NCBI RefSeq assembly: GCF_000293805.1
Contig: NZ_AMBZ01000001.1
Coordinates: forward strand, 648,001 to 712,000
Reading direction: 5' to 3'
Length of the DNA: 64,000 nucleotides
Source: Paenibacillus alvei DSM 29
GTDB lineage: Bacteria > Bacillota > Bacilli > Paenibacillales > Paenibacillaceae
The position numbers were made by a program, and so were the translations under genes. Positions within the stretch are counted from its first letter, which is position 1. The number at the start of each line of letters is the position of its first letter. The notes under the pieces are model-generated. The model saw only the letters and a program-made list of their open reading frames with translations, had not been told where the DNA came from and did no database searches. Shown in pieces: positions 1-10,790 of this stretch.

Positions 1-521
1 TTAACATCAAATATTTTAAAGCTCAATAGCGCCAAGAACAGAATGGTCAATATCGTCAGCGGAAACACAATTTCGAAAAAGCGGGCAATCGCGGAAACCC
101 CACCGACTATGATGTACATCCCCACCCACAGAAAAGACATGATCACAACCCAGCGCGGGGTTCCTTCAAGCAAGTACAGGTTCATCACTTCCGACATAGC
201 CCGCACCATATTGCCAGATGTAGCTATGAAATAGATAATAATCGACGCATTCAGCACGATCCCTAGCCATTTTCCAACAATAAGCTGACTGTATTCATAA
301 AAAGTTTTGCCTGGGTATTGCTGGCTAAGCTTCGCTACAATAATGCCGGCCACCATAGCTATAAGACCGCCGAGAATGACGGTCAACCAGATATCGGGCG
401 TTTTAACCTTCTCCGCCGCTGCCCGGGGAAGCGTTAAAATGCCAACTCCTAAAATATAATTAGCCACAAATACAGCCGCCTGCTGTGTCGTTATTTTCTC
501 ATTCGACCCAATTTGACTCAA
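1..521 (-). CDS. GerB-family (GerAB) germination receptor permease subunit, partial
   Basis: Reading the minus strand from a TTG at 519-521 gives an uninterrupted frame of 173 codons that leaves the window at base 1. It begins LSQIGSNEKITTQQ and contains NYILGVGILTLPRA, typical of the N-terminal helix of spore germination permeases (APC superfamily, B subunit of GerA-type receptors), followed by at least four more hydrophobic segments. The family is about 365 aa, so roughly half is visible. A Shine-Dalgarno AAGGAG lies at 534-539. It follows the gerA-type gene upstream with 26 bases between stop and start, so the two are probably cotranscribed. In the spore inner membrane the B subunit is thought to bind the germinant. 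The TTG start is inferred from the motif position and ribosome site. Confidence 0.85.
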   Translation of the reverse strand, partial: MSQIGSNEKITTQQAAVFVANYILGVGILTLPRAAAEKVKTPDIWLTVILGGLIAMVAGIIVAKLSQQYPGKTFYEYSQLIVGKWLGIVLNASIIIYFIATSGNMVRAMSEVMNLYLLEGTPRWVVIMSFLWVGMYIIVGGVSAIARFFEIVFPLTILTILFLALLSFKIFDV

Positions 522-547
522 GATACTCCACAGCTCCTTCTATCAGC

Positions 548-2183
548 TTAATCTTCCCGGGTTGGATTACGTGTCCCCAGCATCTTAGGACGCTTCTTCA
601 TCAACCTTAGCGGTGCGCGCAAAATGAAATCCTTCCAATCTGACAACCGATAAGGTACAGCAGGACTCATATATGGTACACCGAAGCTCTTCAATTTAAC
701 TAGGTGACTGCATAGTAATAAGAAAAACAACACGACACCATACAAGCCGAGTATGGATGCGGCAAATATCGCTAAAAAACGCAAAATACGCAAGGAAATG
801 CCTGCACTGTATTGGGGAATGGCAAAAGAGGATATCGCGGTTACAGCAACTACGATGACCATGAATGGGCTGACAATGCCCGCCCTGACTGCCGCATCCC
901 CGATGACAAGACCGCCCACAATACCGACCGTTTGGCCAATCGGCTTCGGCAGGCGCAGCCCCGCTTCACGCAAAATCTCTAGAGACACTTCCATAATGAG
1001 CACCTCAATAATCGAGGGGAACGGAACACCTACTCGGGTACCCGCAATTGACAATGCCAGCTTCGTAGGAATCAGCCCTTGATGAAACGAGATTAAGGAA
1101 ATATACAAGGAGGGGCCGAAAGTCGATACAAAAGCAGCAAAATACCGTAGACAGCGAACTAGTGTCCCTGCAATCCAGCGCTCATAATAGTCCTCTGGCG
1201 ATTGGAGCAGCATCGTGAACGTCGCAGGGGCAATAGATGCAAAGGGGCTGCCTTCAAGAAATATCGCAACCCTGCCCTCTAACAAGGCACACAGGGCGAT
1301 ACAGCCGTTCCGTACTTTGCAGTTGCGGAAAGGGAGACAAATAATTGTCTTCAATAAGCTGTTCAATATAGCTGGAATCAGGTAGATCATCAATATCGAT
1401 TTTGCTAATGCGATCCAAAACCTCGGTCACAAGCTGCTTTTCCGCTATATCCTCGATGTAAGCAAGAACCATCTCTCGCTGTACCCTTTTCCCTACTCGG
1501 CGATGAATGAAAGTCAATTTTTTATTTCCACCCTGCTGCCTAAGCAGCGTCATATTGTCAACGAGACATTCATTAAATCCTAGCCTTGGCCCCCTTACGA
1601 GTACCTCGGATGGCGGCTCATCCACGCCGCGAACTTTCACTTTCCGCGTATTGAACATGATTGCGCCGAGATGCCCTTCAATGAACAGAGCTGTATCCCC
1701 TTTTAATATGTCGTACGTGCAATCATTCACAATACGATTTTCCTTCATCGAGCCTACAGGGAGAGTATGCTCAACCAAGTACTCCTTCGTATACTTATAA
1801 TCCGGGGATGCAACCGCTCCTCCTTGAGAAGGAGGCTGTAATTTCCCCATTAAGGATTCCAGCAAATGGGTATCAATGAAGTCTCGGTCGCTTATGCCTC
1901 CTACGAACACAAGCGCAGCACGTTGCGTTGTATAGCCAAGCTGGAACATACGTACATTGAGATCTTCCAGCTGTCCGAGATCTGCCTTGAGCATATCAAG
2001 ATCCTCATCAAAATTGCCGATGAAGCCTTCATAAGCCGATTCAGGCTTCTGTTGACTCTGATCGGATTCCGCCTTCATCGTGACGGACATAATCTTCGAT
2101 AATATATACGGCACAATGCCTGCAATCGCCGCTTGTGCGAACGCTTGCCAACTTGGTATATAAGGCGTAATCGCCTGCCACAT
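548..2183 (-). pseudogene. GerA-family germination receptor A subunit, frameshifted
   Basis: Two overlapping minus-strand frames together encode one GerA-type protein of about 545 aa. The N-terminal part (2183 to about 1305) has the soluble GerA domain with FVGGISDRDFIDTHLL and VRGPRLGFNECL. The C-terminal part (about 1295 to 548) has [25 protein letters not shown] and the membrane segments. Aligned with the intact paralogue at 61755-63296, the reading should pass from STERPD to ALLEGR. Here the bases between TER and the conserved Ala are two short, so the frame changes near 1290-1305. Restoring two bases gives [15 protein letters not shown], equal in length to the paralogue. Either a recent null allele or an assembly error. 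The start ATG 2181-2183 has AGGTGATG upstream and a sigma-G promoter candidate. gerB follows. Confidence 0.85.
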
Positions 2184-2608
2184 TTTTCATCACCTATCCG
2201 TAATATGCCCCGCCCATTTTTGACTATGCATTTCATGGAAGACGATGATGACGATTGGGGCAAAGCAGATATTTCGACCTTTTGCGGCTTTATTAAACCT
2301 ATTAACGTAAAGAAGCGCAAACCATGTTGTTTGCAGCATCAAATGTTAAGGAAGTCTAATTTAAAGTAGACAGCTATATTTTAGAATTAAATATTTATAT
2401 AATAAAATTCGGCATTCAAGGGTTGTATTCGGCCTGTACTTGCTGCTATGGAGCAAGCCATCTTCAATGAACATTCGCAGCAAGACATCTGCGTCAGTCA
2501 GTGTAGAAGATGTAATTGCTTCACTACCATTCCGACCGTTTCCATACGCGAAATGTCGGATGTCAATCATTCAACCTCGATACAATGAAAGGGAAAGGAG
2601 GTCATGAC
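2184..2608. other. Divergent intergenic region, gerA / AraC-type gene
   Basis: Beyond the sigma-G promoter candidate at 2201-2230 and the ribosome site of the AraC-type gene (AAAGGAGGT, 2594-2602) I see no convincing gene. The open frames here have no family-like features. It must carry the promoter of the plus-strand regulator but I could not single out one good match. Confidence 0.5.
2201..2230 (-). promoter_or_regulatory. Candidate sigma-G promoter of the first ger operon
   Basis: On the minus strand TGCATA (2225-2230) is followed after 17 bases by CATATTA (2201-2207), close to the forespore sigma-G consensus (TGNATA, 17-18 bases, CATNNTA). It lies 18 bases before the gerA start codon, with the ribosome site between. 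Forespore expression is what is known for gerA-type operons in Bacillus. Inferred from motif match only. Confidence 0.6.
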
Positions 2609-3481
2609 ATGGATATGCTGAAGGATATGAATCAAGCTTTGGCCTATATTGAAGAGCATTTGGATCAGGACATCGATTACGCCAAGGTGGCTCAGCTTGC
2701 AGGAACCTCGGAGTATCACTTCCGAAGACTCTTTTCCTACCTAGCCGGTATTTCTTTGAACACGTATGTCCGCAACCGAAGACTGTCCCAAGCTTGTCAG
2801 GAATTGCACATAAATAACATGAAAGTGATAGATATCGCAATCAAGTACGGTTACCATTCAGTAGACGGATTCACGAGAGCGTTCAAAGATTGGCTTGGGA
2901 TCGCTCCTTCGGAAGTAAAAAGCGTTCAAGATCTGAAAGTATTCCCGCGCATGACTTTCCAACTCACCATTCGAGGAGGAATCGACATGAATTACCGGAT
3001 CGAACAGAAAGACGCCTTCAAGCTTGTCGGTATTAAGCGTCGTGTGGCCATCGTATTCGAGGGCGAAAATTCTGCAATTGTGGAACTGGCGCAATCGATA
3101 ACCGAGGAGCAGCGAAGAAGACTGCAAAGCTATCGAAATACCGATGTCACCACTGTGGTCAATGCTTCTTATCATTTTAGCGAGGATCGATATGAGGAAA
3201 AGGGGGAGCTGGATCATCTCATCGGATCGATTACGACGCTTGATGCTGATTTTGAAGGCTTTGAGGTTGTGGAGGTGCCTGCCTGTACATGGGTGATTTT
3301 TAACTCGGTAGGCCCCTACCCCCATACATTGCAAGAAACATGGGCAAGAATCGCTTCCGAATGGCTGCCTTCATCCTCCTATGAATTGATCGAGGTTCCC
3401 GAAATTTGTTTTAGTGGGAATTTGTCCGACCCCGAGCGGGTGTACAGTGAAATATGGATCGGCGTAAAAGAAAAAGCATAA
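2609..3481 (+). CDS. AraC-family regulator with GyrI-like effector-binding domain
   Basis: A 290-aa protein. Residues about 1-110 form a double helix-turn-helix of the AraC/XylS type (SEYHFRRLFSYLAGISLNTYVR, then DIAIKYGYHSVDGFTRAFK). The rest resembles the GyrI-like/integron-associated effector-binding domain (MTFQLTIRGG at its start, ending EIWIGVKEKA), found in multidrug- or small-molecule-responsive AraC regulators such as Rob-like proteins. The ATG at 2609 was chosen over earlier in-frame starts because AAAGGAGGT sits 6 bases ahead of it and would lie inside the coding region otherwise. It stands alone, followed by an intrinsic terminator, so its target genes are not evident. The ligand is unknown. 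Confidence 0.85.
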   Translation: MDMLKDMNQALAYIEEHLDQDIDYAKVAQLAGTSEYHFRRLFSYLAGISLNTYVRNRRLSQACQELHINNMKVIDIAIKYGYHSVDGFTRAFKDWLGIAPSEVKSVQDLKVFPRMTFQLTIRGGIDMNYRIEQKDAFKLVGIKRRVAIVFEGENSAIVELAQSITEEQRRRLQSYRNTDVTTVVNASYHFSEDRYEEKGELDHLIGSITTLDADFEGFEVVEVPACTWVIFNSVGPYPHTLQETWARIASEWLPSSSYELIEVPEICFSGNLSDPERVYSEIWIGVKEKA

Positions 3482-3489
3482 TAAGCAGA

Positions 3490-3531
3490 AACCCCTTGAA
3501 TCGGTTTTATAAACGGATTCAAGGGGTTTTT
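3490..3531. terminator. Bidirectional intrinsic terminator
   Basis: A 13-base perfect stem (AACCCCTTGAATC at 3490-3502, complement at 3516-3528) followed by T5 on the plus strand. It lies between the convergent AraC-type gene and the copper-amine-oxidase-N protein gene, whose stop codon is 7 bases away. Confidence 0.9.
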
Positions 3532-3537
3532 CTATTG

Positions 3538-4728
3538 TCATTTATACACTTCAACAACGATTTCCGCCCAAGCACCACGATCAAATGCCGGAACATTGTC
3601 GGCGCTATAGAGTGTAATCAAATAGTATCCTTTATTTTGAAGCTTCACCGATCCTTTAAAGGCTTGTTCTTGGATAGGCATTTTTCCTTCCTTGATATCC
3701 TTATAAGGATCAGATTTTATAGCTTGCTTGTCATCATATTGCTGCACGGTAAAATTAAGCGCTCCAAGCTTCTCATTTCCAGCAAGAACCCGACCGGCAA
3801 TATCGATTGAGCCTCCTTGCGGGATACGGAGATAACCGGACGCAGACTGATCGAACGCGATGTATTTTTTCCCCTCATCAGACAGACGGACAGGGGTGGC
3901 GCCTTCCTTCGAAACTTTCCGCATTACCGAAATAAGCTGTTCTCCACCCGAAACGGCTGTAATTTTCAGCGCATTTGGTCCGGGACGAAGAGGTAGGGTA
4001 AACTCGATTCGGTTATACTTTTGACCATCAAGCAAAATGTCTTTTTTCAAGACCTTAGCATGATCATTGCCCCCTAACCAGCCTCCTCCACTCAAGGCGG
4101 TCGCGATCGATGGCGTGTTCATATCCTTTTGATAAAGCATCGTAAAGGTTGTGCTGTCCTTATCTGTTTCCCACTTCGGCTTTAGAAGTTCGATGATTTT
4201 ATTGCTCCACTTCAGCGATACCTTCTGGTTCGCTGTAGCCGGGGTAATGCCCAGGTAGGTCAAAGCTTGAATCGGTATGTACGTGACACCCTTGGCAACG
4301 AATGGCTGTGCAATGGTTACGTCCGGCAGCGCAGAGCCATTCTCCATATAAACCTTATCAGAGCCTATCCGAAAGAATAGCTGCTCAAATGGTGGCTTAA
4401 GCTCACTATTCATGACGACCTGGACTTGCTGTGAAGACGCGTCGAACTTCAATACTTTAACGGCTTCTGTCGCACGCAATGTGCGAAGAGGTACAAAGAC
4501 ACGCCCGTTTTTCATGATCGGCTTATCAAGAGACAAGGACTTCCCGTCAAGTACGGCCTGTCCGTTATTCAAATCAACAATAAGCTCATGGGAAACACGA
4601 TACATCTTGGCCGCATCCAGAGTTCCTTGTTCTGTGTCGGCTGGAGGAGCAGACTCCTTGGCTAATACATTCGATCCAACACCAAAAGCTAACGTAACAG
4701 CCATCAGTAAGGCTATGCATTTTTTCAT
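3538..4728 (-). CDS. Secreted protein with copper amine oxidase N-like (stalk) domain
   Basis: A 396-aa protein with a signal peptide (MKKCIALLMAVTLAFGVGSNVLA, cleavage near residue 23). Residues about 50-170 hold the copper amine oxidase N-terminal-like fold, with its hallmark repeats GRVFVPLRTL and VTYIPIQALTYLGI. This domain is abundant in Paenibacillus secreted proteins and does not imply oxidase activity. Residues 190-396 are a mostly beta region I cannot assign, ending in a segment that reads like an extracellular Ig-like or pre-peptidase fold (KGYYLITLYSADNVPAFDRG). It appears monocistronic: its own AGGAGATGATT ribosome site and a terminator on each side. Function unknown; cell-envelope role inferred only from secretion. 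Confidence 0.8.
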   Translation of the reverse strand: MKKCIALLMAVTLAFGVGSNVLAKESAPPADTEQGTLDAAKMYRVSHELIVDLNNGQAVLDGKSLSLDKPIMKNGRVFVPLRTLRATEAVKVLKFDASSQQVQVVMNSELKPPFEQLFFRIGSDKVYMENGSALPDVTIAQPFVAKGVTYIPIQALTYLGITPATANQKVSLKWSNKIIELLKPKWETDKDSTTFTMLYQKDMNTPSIATALSGGGWLGGNDHAKVLKKDILLDGQKYNRIEFTLPLRPGPNALKITAVSGGEQLISVMRKVSKEGATPVRLSDEGKKYIAFDQSASGYLRIPQGGSIDIAGRVLAGNEKLGALNFTVQQYDDKQAIKSDPYKDIKEGKMPIQEQAFKGSVKLQNKGYYLITLYSADNVPAFDRGAWAEIVVEVYK

Positions 4729-4885
4729 ATAATCATCTCCTCATTGTCTTGTCTCTTAGTTAGACGTGTCGATAATCTAAATGGTTTCGTAATTGAGAGT
4801 CTTTTTTACGACGCTCTCAAAGATAATTGAAGAAAGTCATCACTGCGTTAACCTTAATGAAATTTGAAACTTGGCACCAATAAGT

Positions 4886-4905
4886 AAAAGCCGCTTTGCA
4901 GCGGC
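4886..4905 (-). terminator. Intrinsic terminator after the DUF2935 gene
   Basis: Minus strand: GCCGC, a six-base loop, GCGGC, then TTTT. It begins 4 bases past the stop codon of the DUF2935 gene. Confidence 0.7.
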
Positions 4906-4908
4906 ATA

Positions 4909-5712
4909 TTAAACCTTCTCTTCTATTCGCGGATGATCTGGATTGCATTCCGGATCGGGTACTAAGCCTATTTGAGCTAGCTTCATTAAATAATAACACT
5001 CTTCCCTCATCATATGATCTGGTATGAGCGGGGAAATGCGATCAAGCACCTCGGCCGACAGTTCTAAATCCTCCAGTTCCTTCAAGAAAGCCCTAAACAA
5101 ATTCATCTCCATATCAATGTCAGTGTGAAATCTGCGAAAGGCGGGGAAATCCCGAAGTTGTGTCCGCATGTATCCCGCCATTTCGATGCTCTTCAAATAA
5201 AACTGTTGAAAATGATCCTCAAAATCTTTACTTTTCTGAATCAACCGCTTTTCTACAAAATCCAAATCACTGGAAATGGATGCAGCATGACCCGCTGCGT
5301 CAGGCAGCCACAGGAAATCGTGGTGCAGTGCATCAAATTGGGGAACCGGCTTCCCTTCCAATAAGTTGGTTAAAATACGCAAGTATTCCTCAAGTTCATT
5401 CACCATGTGATTGATGAAGGTTGGAGTGAACGCAATTGTAACCCGACCAAGGATTAGGCGTTCAAGTATGCTCAGCTTAAATTGCCGCAGGTTGATTGTT
5501 AGCGTGTAGGCTTGTTGATTCAGTGTTCCGATCTCTGTATCCGATTGCAGTCCTCGAGCTTGTTGAAGAAGCTGATCGAATGCTTGAATAAATTGTTGTG
5601 CAGTCTGTATATCTGACGTTTCTTTCGGTGAAAGCGCATTGAAGATGAATCTCGCATGATCGCCTAAAATTTGCAGCCAGAAACGATGCTCAAACAGCGC
5701 TGATTGATTCAA
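4909..5712 (-). CDS. DUF2935 domain protein
   Basis: A 267-aa soluble helical protein. Two related halves are visible: EHRFWLQILGDHARFI near the N terminus and HHDFLWLPDAAGHAASI near residue 150, each with the His/Asp spacing typical of DUF2935, a ferritin-like helical family found in spore formers. The function of the family is not established; the conserved His, Glu and Asp residues suggest a metal site, which is inference. The start is a TTG (5710-5712) with an ideal AAAGGAGGT 7 bases before it. No ATG near it fits as well. It is divergent from the Gln-rich small gene at 5881. Confidence 0.8.
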   Translation of the reverse strand: MNQSALFEHRFWLQILGDHARFIFNALSPKETSDIQTAQQFIQAFDQLLQQARGLQSDTEIGTLNQQAYTLTINLRQFKLSILERLILGRVTIAFTPTFINHMVNELEEYLRILTNLLEGKPVPQFDALHHDFLWLPDAAGHAASISSDLDFVEKRLIQKSKDFEDHFQQFYLKSIEMAGYMRTQLRDFPAFRRFHTDIDMEMNLFRAFLKELEDLELSAEVLDRISPLIPDHMMREECYYLMKLAQIGLVPDPECNPDHPRIEEKV

Positions 5713-5880
5713 CGGTATGACCTCCTTTGTCGTTCTTACAAAGGTTTATGAAGGAGGCTTAAAATTAATAACTTAGAGATATCCCCGCATTTTAATTCAT
5801 TGCGCATAAATAACATAAAGGCTAGACAACATAAGGAGGATGGAACATTCTAAACTATGGATGAAAAGGAGCAAGTCCCC

Positions 5881-6243
5881 ATGACAAATACAAATACGAC
5901 GATGCAAATCGAACAGCTTGCGCAACAATTGATTCAGCAAACAAATGCGGCAACGCAAAAATACCAACAGCTACTGCAACAAGAGCAACAAAACGCTGCG
6001 CGCTTACAGGAGCTTTCTAAAATTGAACAGCATGCGGCTCATGTGATTCAAACTGCGCTTCAAGGCCATCAAACAGCTGTACAACAATTGCAGCAAATTA
6101 TCAACCTTGCTCATCAGACACATACGGCACCAACCAGTTATGCAACAGGGTATGTGACTCATACGTATCCACAGGTAGGCGCTATGCAACAGTCCGTCTC
6201 CAATGTAAATACTACTCCTCAATCGGGATATAGAGGCTATTAA
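5881..6243 (+). CDS. Gln-rich small helical protein, unknown function
   Basis: A 120-aa protein with about a quarter glutamine. Residues 8-85 should form long amphipathic helices (QIEQLAQQLIQQTNAATQ and so on), without cysteines and without signal peptide. The tail (85-120) is Tyr/Thr/Ser/Gly-rich and ends SGYRGY, as in some spore-coat-associated proteins. I do not recognise the family. ATG 5881 is preferred because AAAAGGAG lies 9 bases upstream; an in-frame ATG at 5857 has its ribosome site too far away. A terminator follows. Composition and the spore-former context make a coat or matrix role conceivable but unproven. Confidence 0.6.
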   Translation: MTNTNTTMQIEQLAQQLIQQTNAATQKYQQLLQQEQQNAARLQELSKIEQHAAHVIQTALQGHQTAVQQLQQIINLAHQTHTAPTSYATGYVTHTYPQVGAMQQSVSNVNTTPQSGYRGY

Positions 6244-6281
6244 TTAACTAGACGTTAACAACTTAATTTAACCAGGAAAGT

Positions 6282-6345
6282 AGACAGCCGACTGACAAGA
6301 TTATGTCTTAACTAGAAGACGTCAGATGAAGCTGTCTTCTTTTTT
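6282..6345 (+). terminator. Intrinsic terminator of the Gln-rich gene
   Basis: Interrupted stem: AGACAGC (6282-6288) and ACTGAC (6291-6296) pair with GTCAG (6321-6325) and GCTGTCT (6331-6337), followed by T6. Confidence 0.65.
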
Positions 6346-6360
6346 CTACTTTCGAACTCC

Positions 6361-6399
6361 AAAAAAACAATGCTCGGCAGAAATATACGCCAAGCATTG
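6361..6399 (-). terminator. Intrinsic terminator of the trehalose operon
   Basis: On the minus strand CAATGCTTGGC and GCCGAGCATTG (arms 6389-6399 and 6368-6378) are followed by T7. It lies just after the treA stop. Confidence 0.85.
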
Positions 6400-6411
6400 C
6401 AGTTATTTTAT

Positions 6412-8171
<1,760 letters not shown>

Positions 8172-8186
8172 TTATTAATGCCCCAA

Positions 8187-9587
8187 TTATGCCTGACGCT
8201 TCGTCTTCCCGATAATAAGCGTAATGACGAACGGCACAATTAACGCCACTGCCATGCCGAGGAAGAATGGAACCCACTGCTGTGGGAAGATCGACAGGAA
8301 GCCCGGCAATCCACCGACGCCGATGGACACTGCCTTTACCTTAAATGCTGTGATGACGACTGCTCCCAAAGCGGAACCGATCATCGCTGAAATGAATGGA
8401 TACCGCAGCCGCAGATTCACCCCGAACATCGCCGGCTCGGTAATGCCTAAGTAAGCAGATATTGCTGAGGTCACGGACATTCCTTTTAGCTTCTCATCCT
8501 TGGAGACGAACACCATCGCAAGCGCCGCCGAGCCCTGCGCAATGTTGGACAAGGCGAGAATCGGCCACAGGAACGTGCTGCCCGTGCTTGCAATGAGCTG
8601 CAGGTCGACAGCCAGAAATGTATGATGCATACCCGTTACGACAAGCAGCGCATACAAGCCGCCGTAAATAAGTCCACCCAACACAGCCGCGTGCTCAAAA
8701 ATTCCAACGAAGGCCGATGTGATGGCATTGCCGATTGTGAAGGTCAACGGCCCGATCACGATGAAGGACAAAAACCCTGTAAGAAGCAGCGTAGTCGGAG
8801 CGACCAACAACAGCTTGAAGCCATCCGGAACGCGCTTGTTTAGAAAGCCCTCGATCTTTGCCAAGCAGAAAGCGGATACAAGTACTGGAAGCACTTGCCC
8901 TTGATAACCAATTTTTTCGAATTCAAAACCGAACAAGTTCCAGTGCGGAACCGTACCCTTCGCGATTGCATCTCCATATGCCCAAGCATTCAGCAAATCT
9001 GGGTGAATAAGCATCAAGCCAAGCACAATCCCAAGCAGCTCACTGCCGCCGAACTTCTTAACAGCCGACCAGCCGATCAGCCCCGGCAGGAAGACGAAGG
9101 CGGTATTGGCGATCAGGTTGATCATCTCCGCGAAGCCCTTCCACTGGGCATATACGTCAATGAAGGCTTGATCCGCGAAGAAAATGCCCTTGCCGGTCAA
9201 TATATTGTTGATCCCCATCAATAGACCTGCTGTAATAATGGCCGGCAAAATCGGAATGAAGATATCTGCAAGCGCCTTCACAGCACGCTGCAGTGGATTT
9301 AGTTTTTTAGCGGCCACATTTTTAATGTCCTGTGTGGAAGCCCGTTCCCCGCCGCTAATTTGAAGCAACTTCTCGTATACCTTCTGTACGAGTCCTGGGC
9401 CGATAATGACTTGGAACTGCCCGTTCGTCGCAAATGATCCTTTGACAAGCTCATTCTTCTCCAATGCTTGCTGATCAACAATACTCTCGTCGTTCAATGC
9501 AAAGCGGAGTCGCGTTACGCAATGCGTATTATCTTTCCCACCAATGGCCTCTAAAATCTGCTCAACCGAACGTTGATCAACTGCCAT
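8187..9587 (-). CDS. treP: PTS trehalose transporter EIIBC
   Basis: A 466-aa fused EIIB-EIIC permease of the glucose-sucrose-trehalose family that imports and phosphorylates trehalose. The EIIB domain (about 1-85) has the phosphorylated Cys23 in NTHCVTRLRF and GPGLVQKVYEKL. EIIC (about 105-460) has ten or so membrane helices and the signature GITEPAMFGVN. No EIIA domain is present, as in Bacillus TreP, so a partner EIIA is supplied from elsewhere. ATG 9585-9587 was chosen, with GGGAGG ahead of it; an upstream extension of 31 codons would contain the promoter. Genes order treR, treP, treA. The promoter carries two TreR-like operators. Confidence 0.95.
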   Translation of the reverse strand: MAVDQRSVEQILEAIGGKDNTHCVTRLRFALNDESIVDQQALEKNELVKGSFATNGQFQVIIGPGLVQKVYEKLLQISGGERASTQDIKNVAAKKLNPLQRAVKALADIFIPILPAIITAGLLMGINNILTGKGIFFADQAFIDVYAQWKGFAEMINLIANTAFVFLPGLIGWSAVKKFGGSELLGIVLGLMLIHPDLLNAWAYGDAIAKGTVPHWNLFGFEFEKIGYQGQVLPVLVSAFCLAKIEGFLNKRVPDGFKLLLVAPTTLLLTGFLSFIVIGPLTFTIGNAITSAFVGIFEHAAVLGGLIYGGLYALLVVTGMHHTFLAVDLQLIASTGSTFLWPILALSNIAQGSAALAMVFVSKDEKLKGMSVTSAISAYLGITEPAMFGVNLRLRYPFISAMIGSALGAVVITAFKVKAVSIGVGGLPGFLSIFPQQWVPFFLGMAVALIVPFVITLIIGKTKRQA

Positions 9588-9636
9588 ATCGATGTACCTC
9601 CCTAATGGAATCGCTTCCATGTTGTTTGTTGAGACC

Positions 9637-9665
9637 ATTATAACTTGTATAGACAGGTTTGTAAA
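9637..9665 (-). promoter_or_regulatory. Sigma-A promoter of treP-treA
   Basis: Minus strand: TTTACA (9660-9665), 17-base spacer, TATAAT (9637-9642). The transcript would start about 40 bases before the treP ribosome site. One TreR-like box fills the spacer and a second abuts the -35 on its upstream side. Confidence 0.85.
9643..9658. promoter_or_regulatory. TreR-like operator 1
   Basis: ACTTGTATAGACAGGT, an imperfect inverted repeat resembling the TreR box TTGTATATACAA of Bacillus subtilis. It occupies the spacer of the treP promoter, so a bound repressor would block polymerase. Confidence 0.8.
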
Positions 9666-9666
9666 C

Positions 9667-9682
9667 ACTTGTATAGACAAGT
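9667..9682. promoter_or_regulatory. TreR-like operator 2
   Basis: ACTTGTATAGACAAGT, the more symmetric copy, 24 bases from operator 1 (a little over two helical turns), just upstream of the treP -35. The pairing suggests cooperative binding of TreR dimers. Confidence 0.8.
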
Positions 9683-9700
9683 TGGCTTGTAATTAGTGGT

Positions 9701-9754
9701 AAAAAACAGCGGTCGATCTAGGACTTCTTTTTCTCATCCAAGACTGCCGCTGTT
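9701..9754 (-). terminator. Terminator after treR
   Basis: Minus strand: AACAGCGG (from 9747-9754) pairs with CCGCTGTT (from 9705-9712), followed by T6. It separates treR from the operator-controlled treP-treA unit. Confidence 0.8.
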
Positions 9755-9843
9755 TCTTATAGTTAGGTTACGTCTAATTTAAAATTCTTAAAATCTATCC
9801 GTTTTATCATTTGTATCGGAGTTCGATCTCGCTTAGAACCTTG

Positions 9844-10560
9844 TTAGCGTCTCCGCGCAAAGTCAGTAAATACGAATCGTTCAGGATGATGACGTGATTC
9901 GGTATACTCAAACAACGAACCGTCGTGCATATAAACATAGTTTTTTACCACGACGACGAAGCCATATGATTTCATAATCAAGTGTTCCCGATCCTTTGCC
10001 GTTGCAGGCTCCACCTGAATCACGCGCTGGGCAAATCCTATTTTGTGCCCTAATTGCTGCTCGATATAGTCGTATATGGAGCGCTCGGCGATTTCCTTCG
10101 TAAGGCCCTCCACCTTTTCCTTCAAAAAATAATTGATATCCAAAATAATGCGCTCTCCGCCGAGCTCGCGCACCCGATGCAGACAATATGCCGTTTCGCC
10201 CAATGGCAGCTTAGTCCGCTCATGCAGCTTGTTCGTAATCGTTATTTCCTCAAAATAAGGTACGGTCGTCAAGAATTTCTGCCCGCTGCTTTCGCTTGCT
10301 TCCTTGAAGCTGACCAAACCGCCGAACGAGAACGTGATGGCATTATTGTCAAGCACATATACGCCCTTGCCAGGCTGGCGATTGACAAGCCCTTCCTCGA
10401 CAAGCAGATCGAGCGCATTACGAATTGTTCCCCGGCTCGTGTCATAGATGACGCAAAATTCATGCTCCGAAGGAAGCTTTGTCCCCGATGCATATTCACC
10501 CGAAGCAATCTTGCCCTTAATATCTTCATAAATGGTCATGTACAGCTTACTTGTGTTCAT
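9844..10560 (-). CDS. treR: Trehalose operon repressor, GntR/UTRA family
   Basis: A 238-aa regulator. Residues 5-70 form the GntR winged helix (YEDIKGKIASGEYASGTKLP, then SRGTIRNALDLLVEEGLV). Residues 90-235 form the UTRA ligand-binding domain (LPLGETAYCLHRVRELGGER, ending FVFTDFARRR). In Bacillus TreR represses treP-treA and is released by trehalose 6-phosphate. The neighbouring treP and treA and the two TreR-like boxes ahead of treP make this assignment firm. It has its own terminator, so it is transcribed separately from the genes it controls, though on the same strand. Confidence 0.93.
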   Translation of the reverse strand: MNTSKLYMTIYEDIKGKIASGEYASGTKLPSEHEFCVIYDTSRGTIRNALDLLVEEGLVNRQPGKGVYVLDNNAITFSFGGLVSFKEASESSGQKFLTTVPYFEEITITNKLHERTKLPLGETAYCLHRVRELGGERIILDINYFLKEKVEGLTKEIAERSIYDYIEQQLGHKIGFAQRVIQVEPATAKDREHLIMKSYGFVVVVKNYVYMHDGSLFEYTESRHHPERFVFTDFARRR

Positions 10561-10687
10561 AATTAATAGCTAACCCCCAATAATGCTTCCGTGCCTATCC
10601 TCCATTGCTTGCCTATATCATATCACGATTGCCGCAGCAGTTGAAAAGAAGGACGCCACCTCCGCACAGGTACCGCTAAACCAACAA

Positions 10688-10713
10688 AAAGACACTGCCC
10701 GTGCAGCGTCTTT
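10688..10713 (-). terminator. Terminator of the gene at 10791-11273
   Basis: Minus strand stem AAAGACGCTGC / GCAGTGTCTTT (arms 10703-10713 and 10688-10698) ending in a T run of five. Confidence 0.8.
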
Positions 10714-10790
10714 GCAATAAGCCAAATCTATCTCAGATATCACGTTTCCTTTATGGCACGGATATTTTCAAGCTGCATAAGTAATACAGC

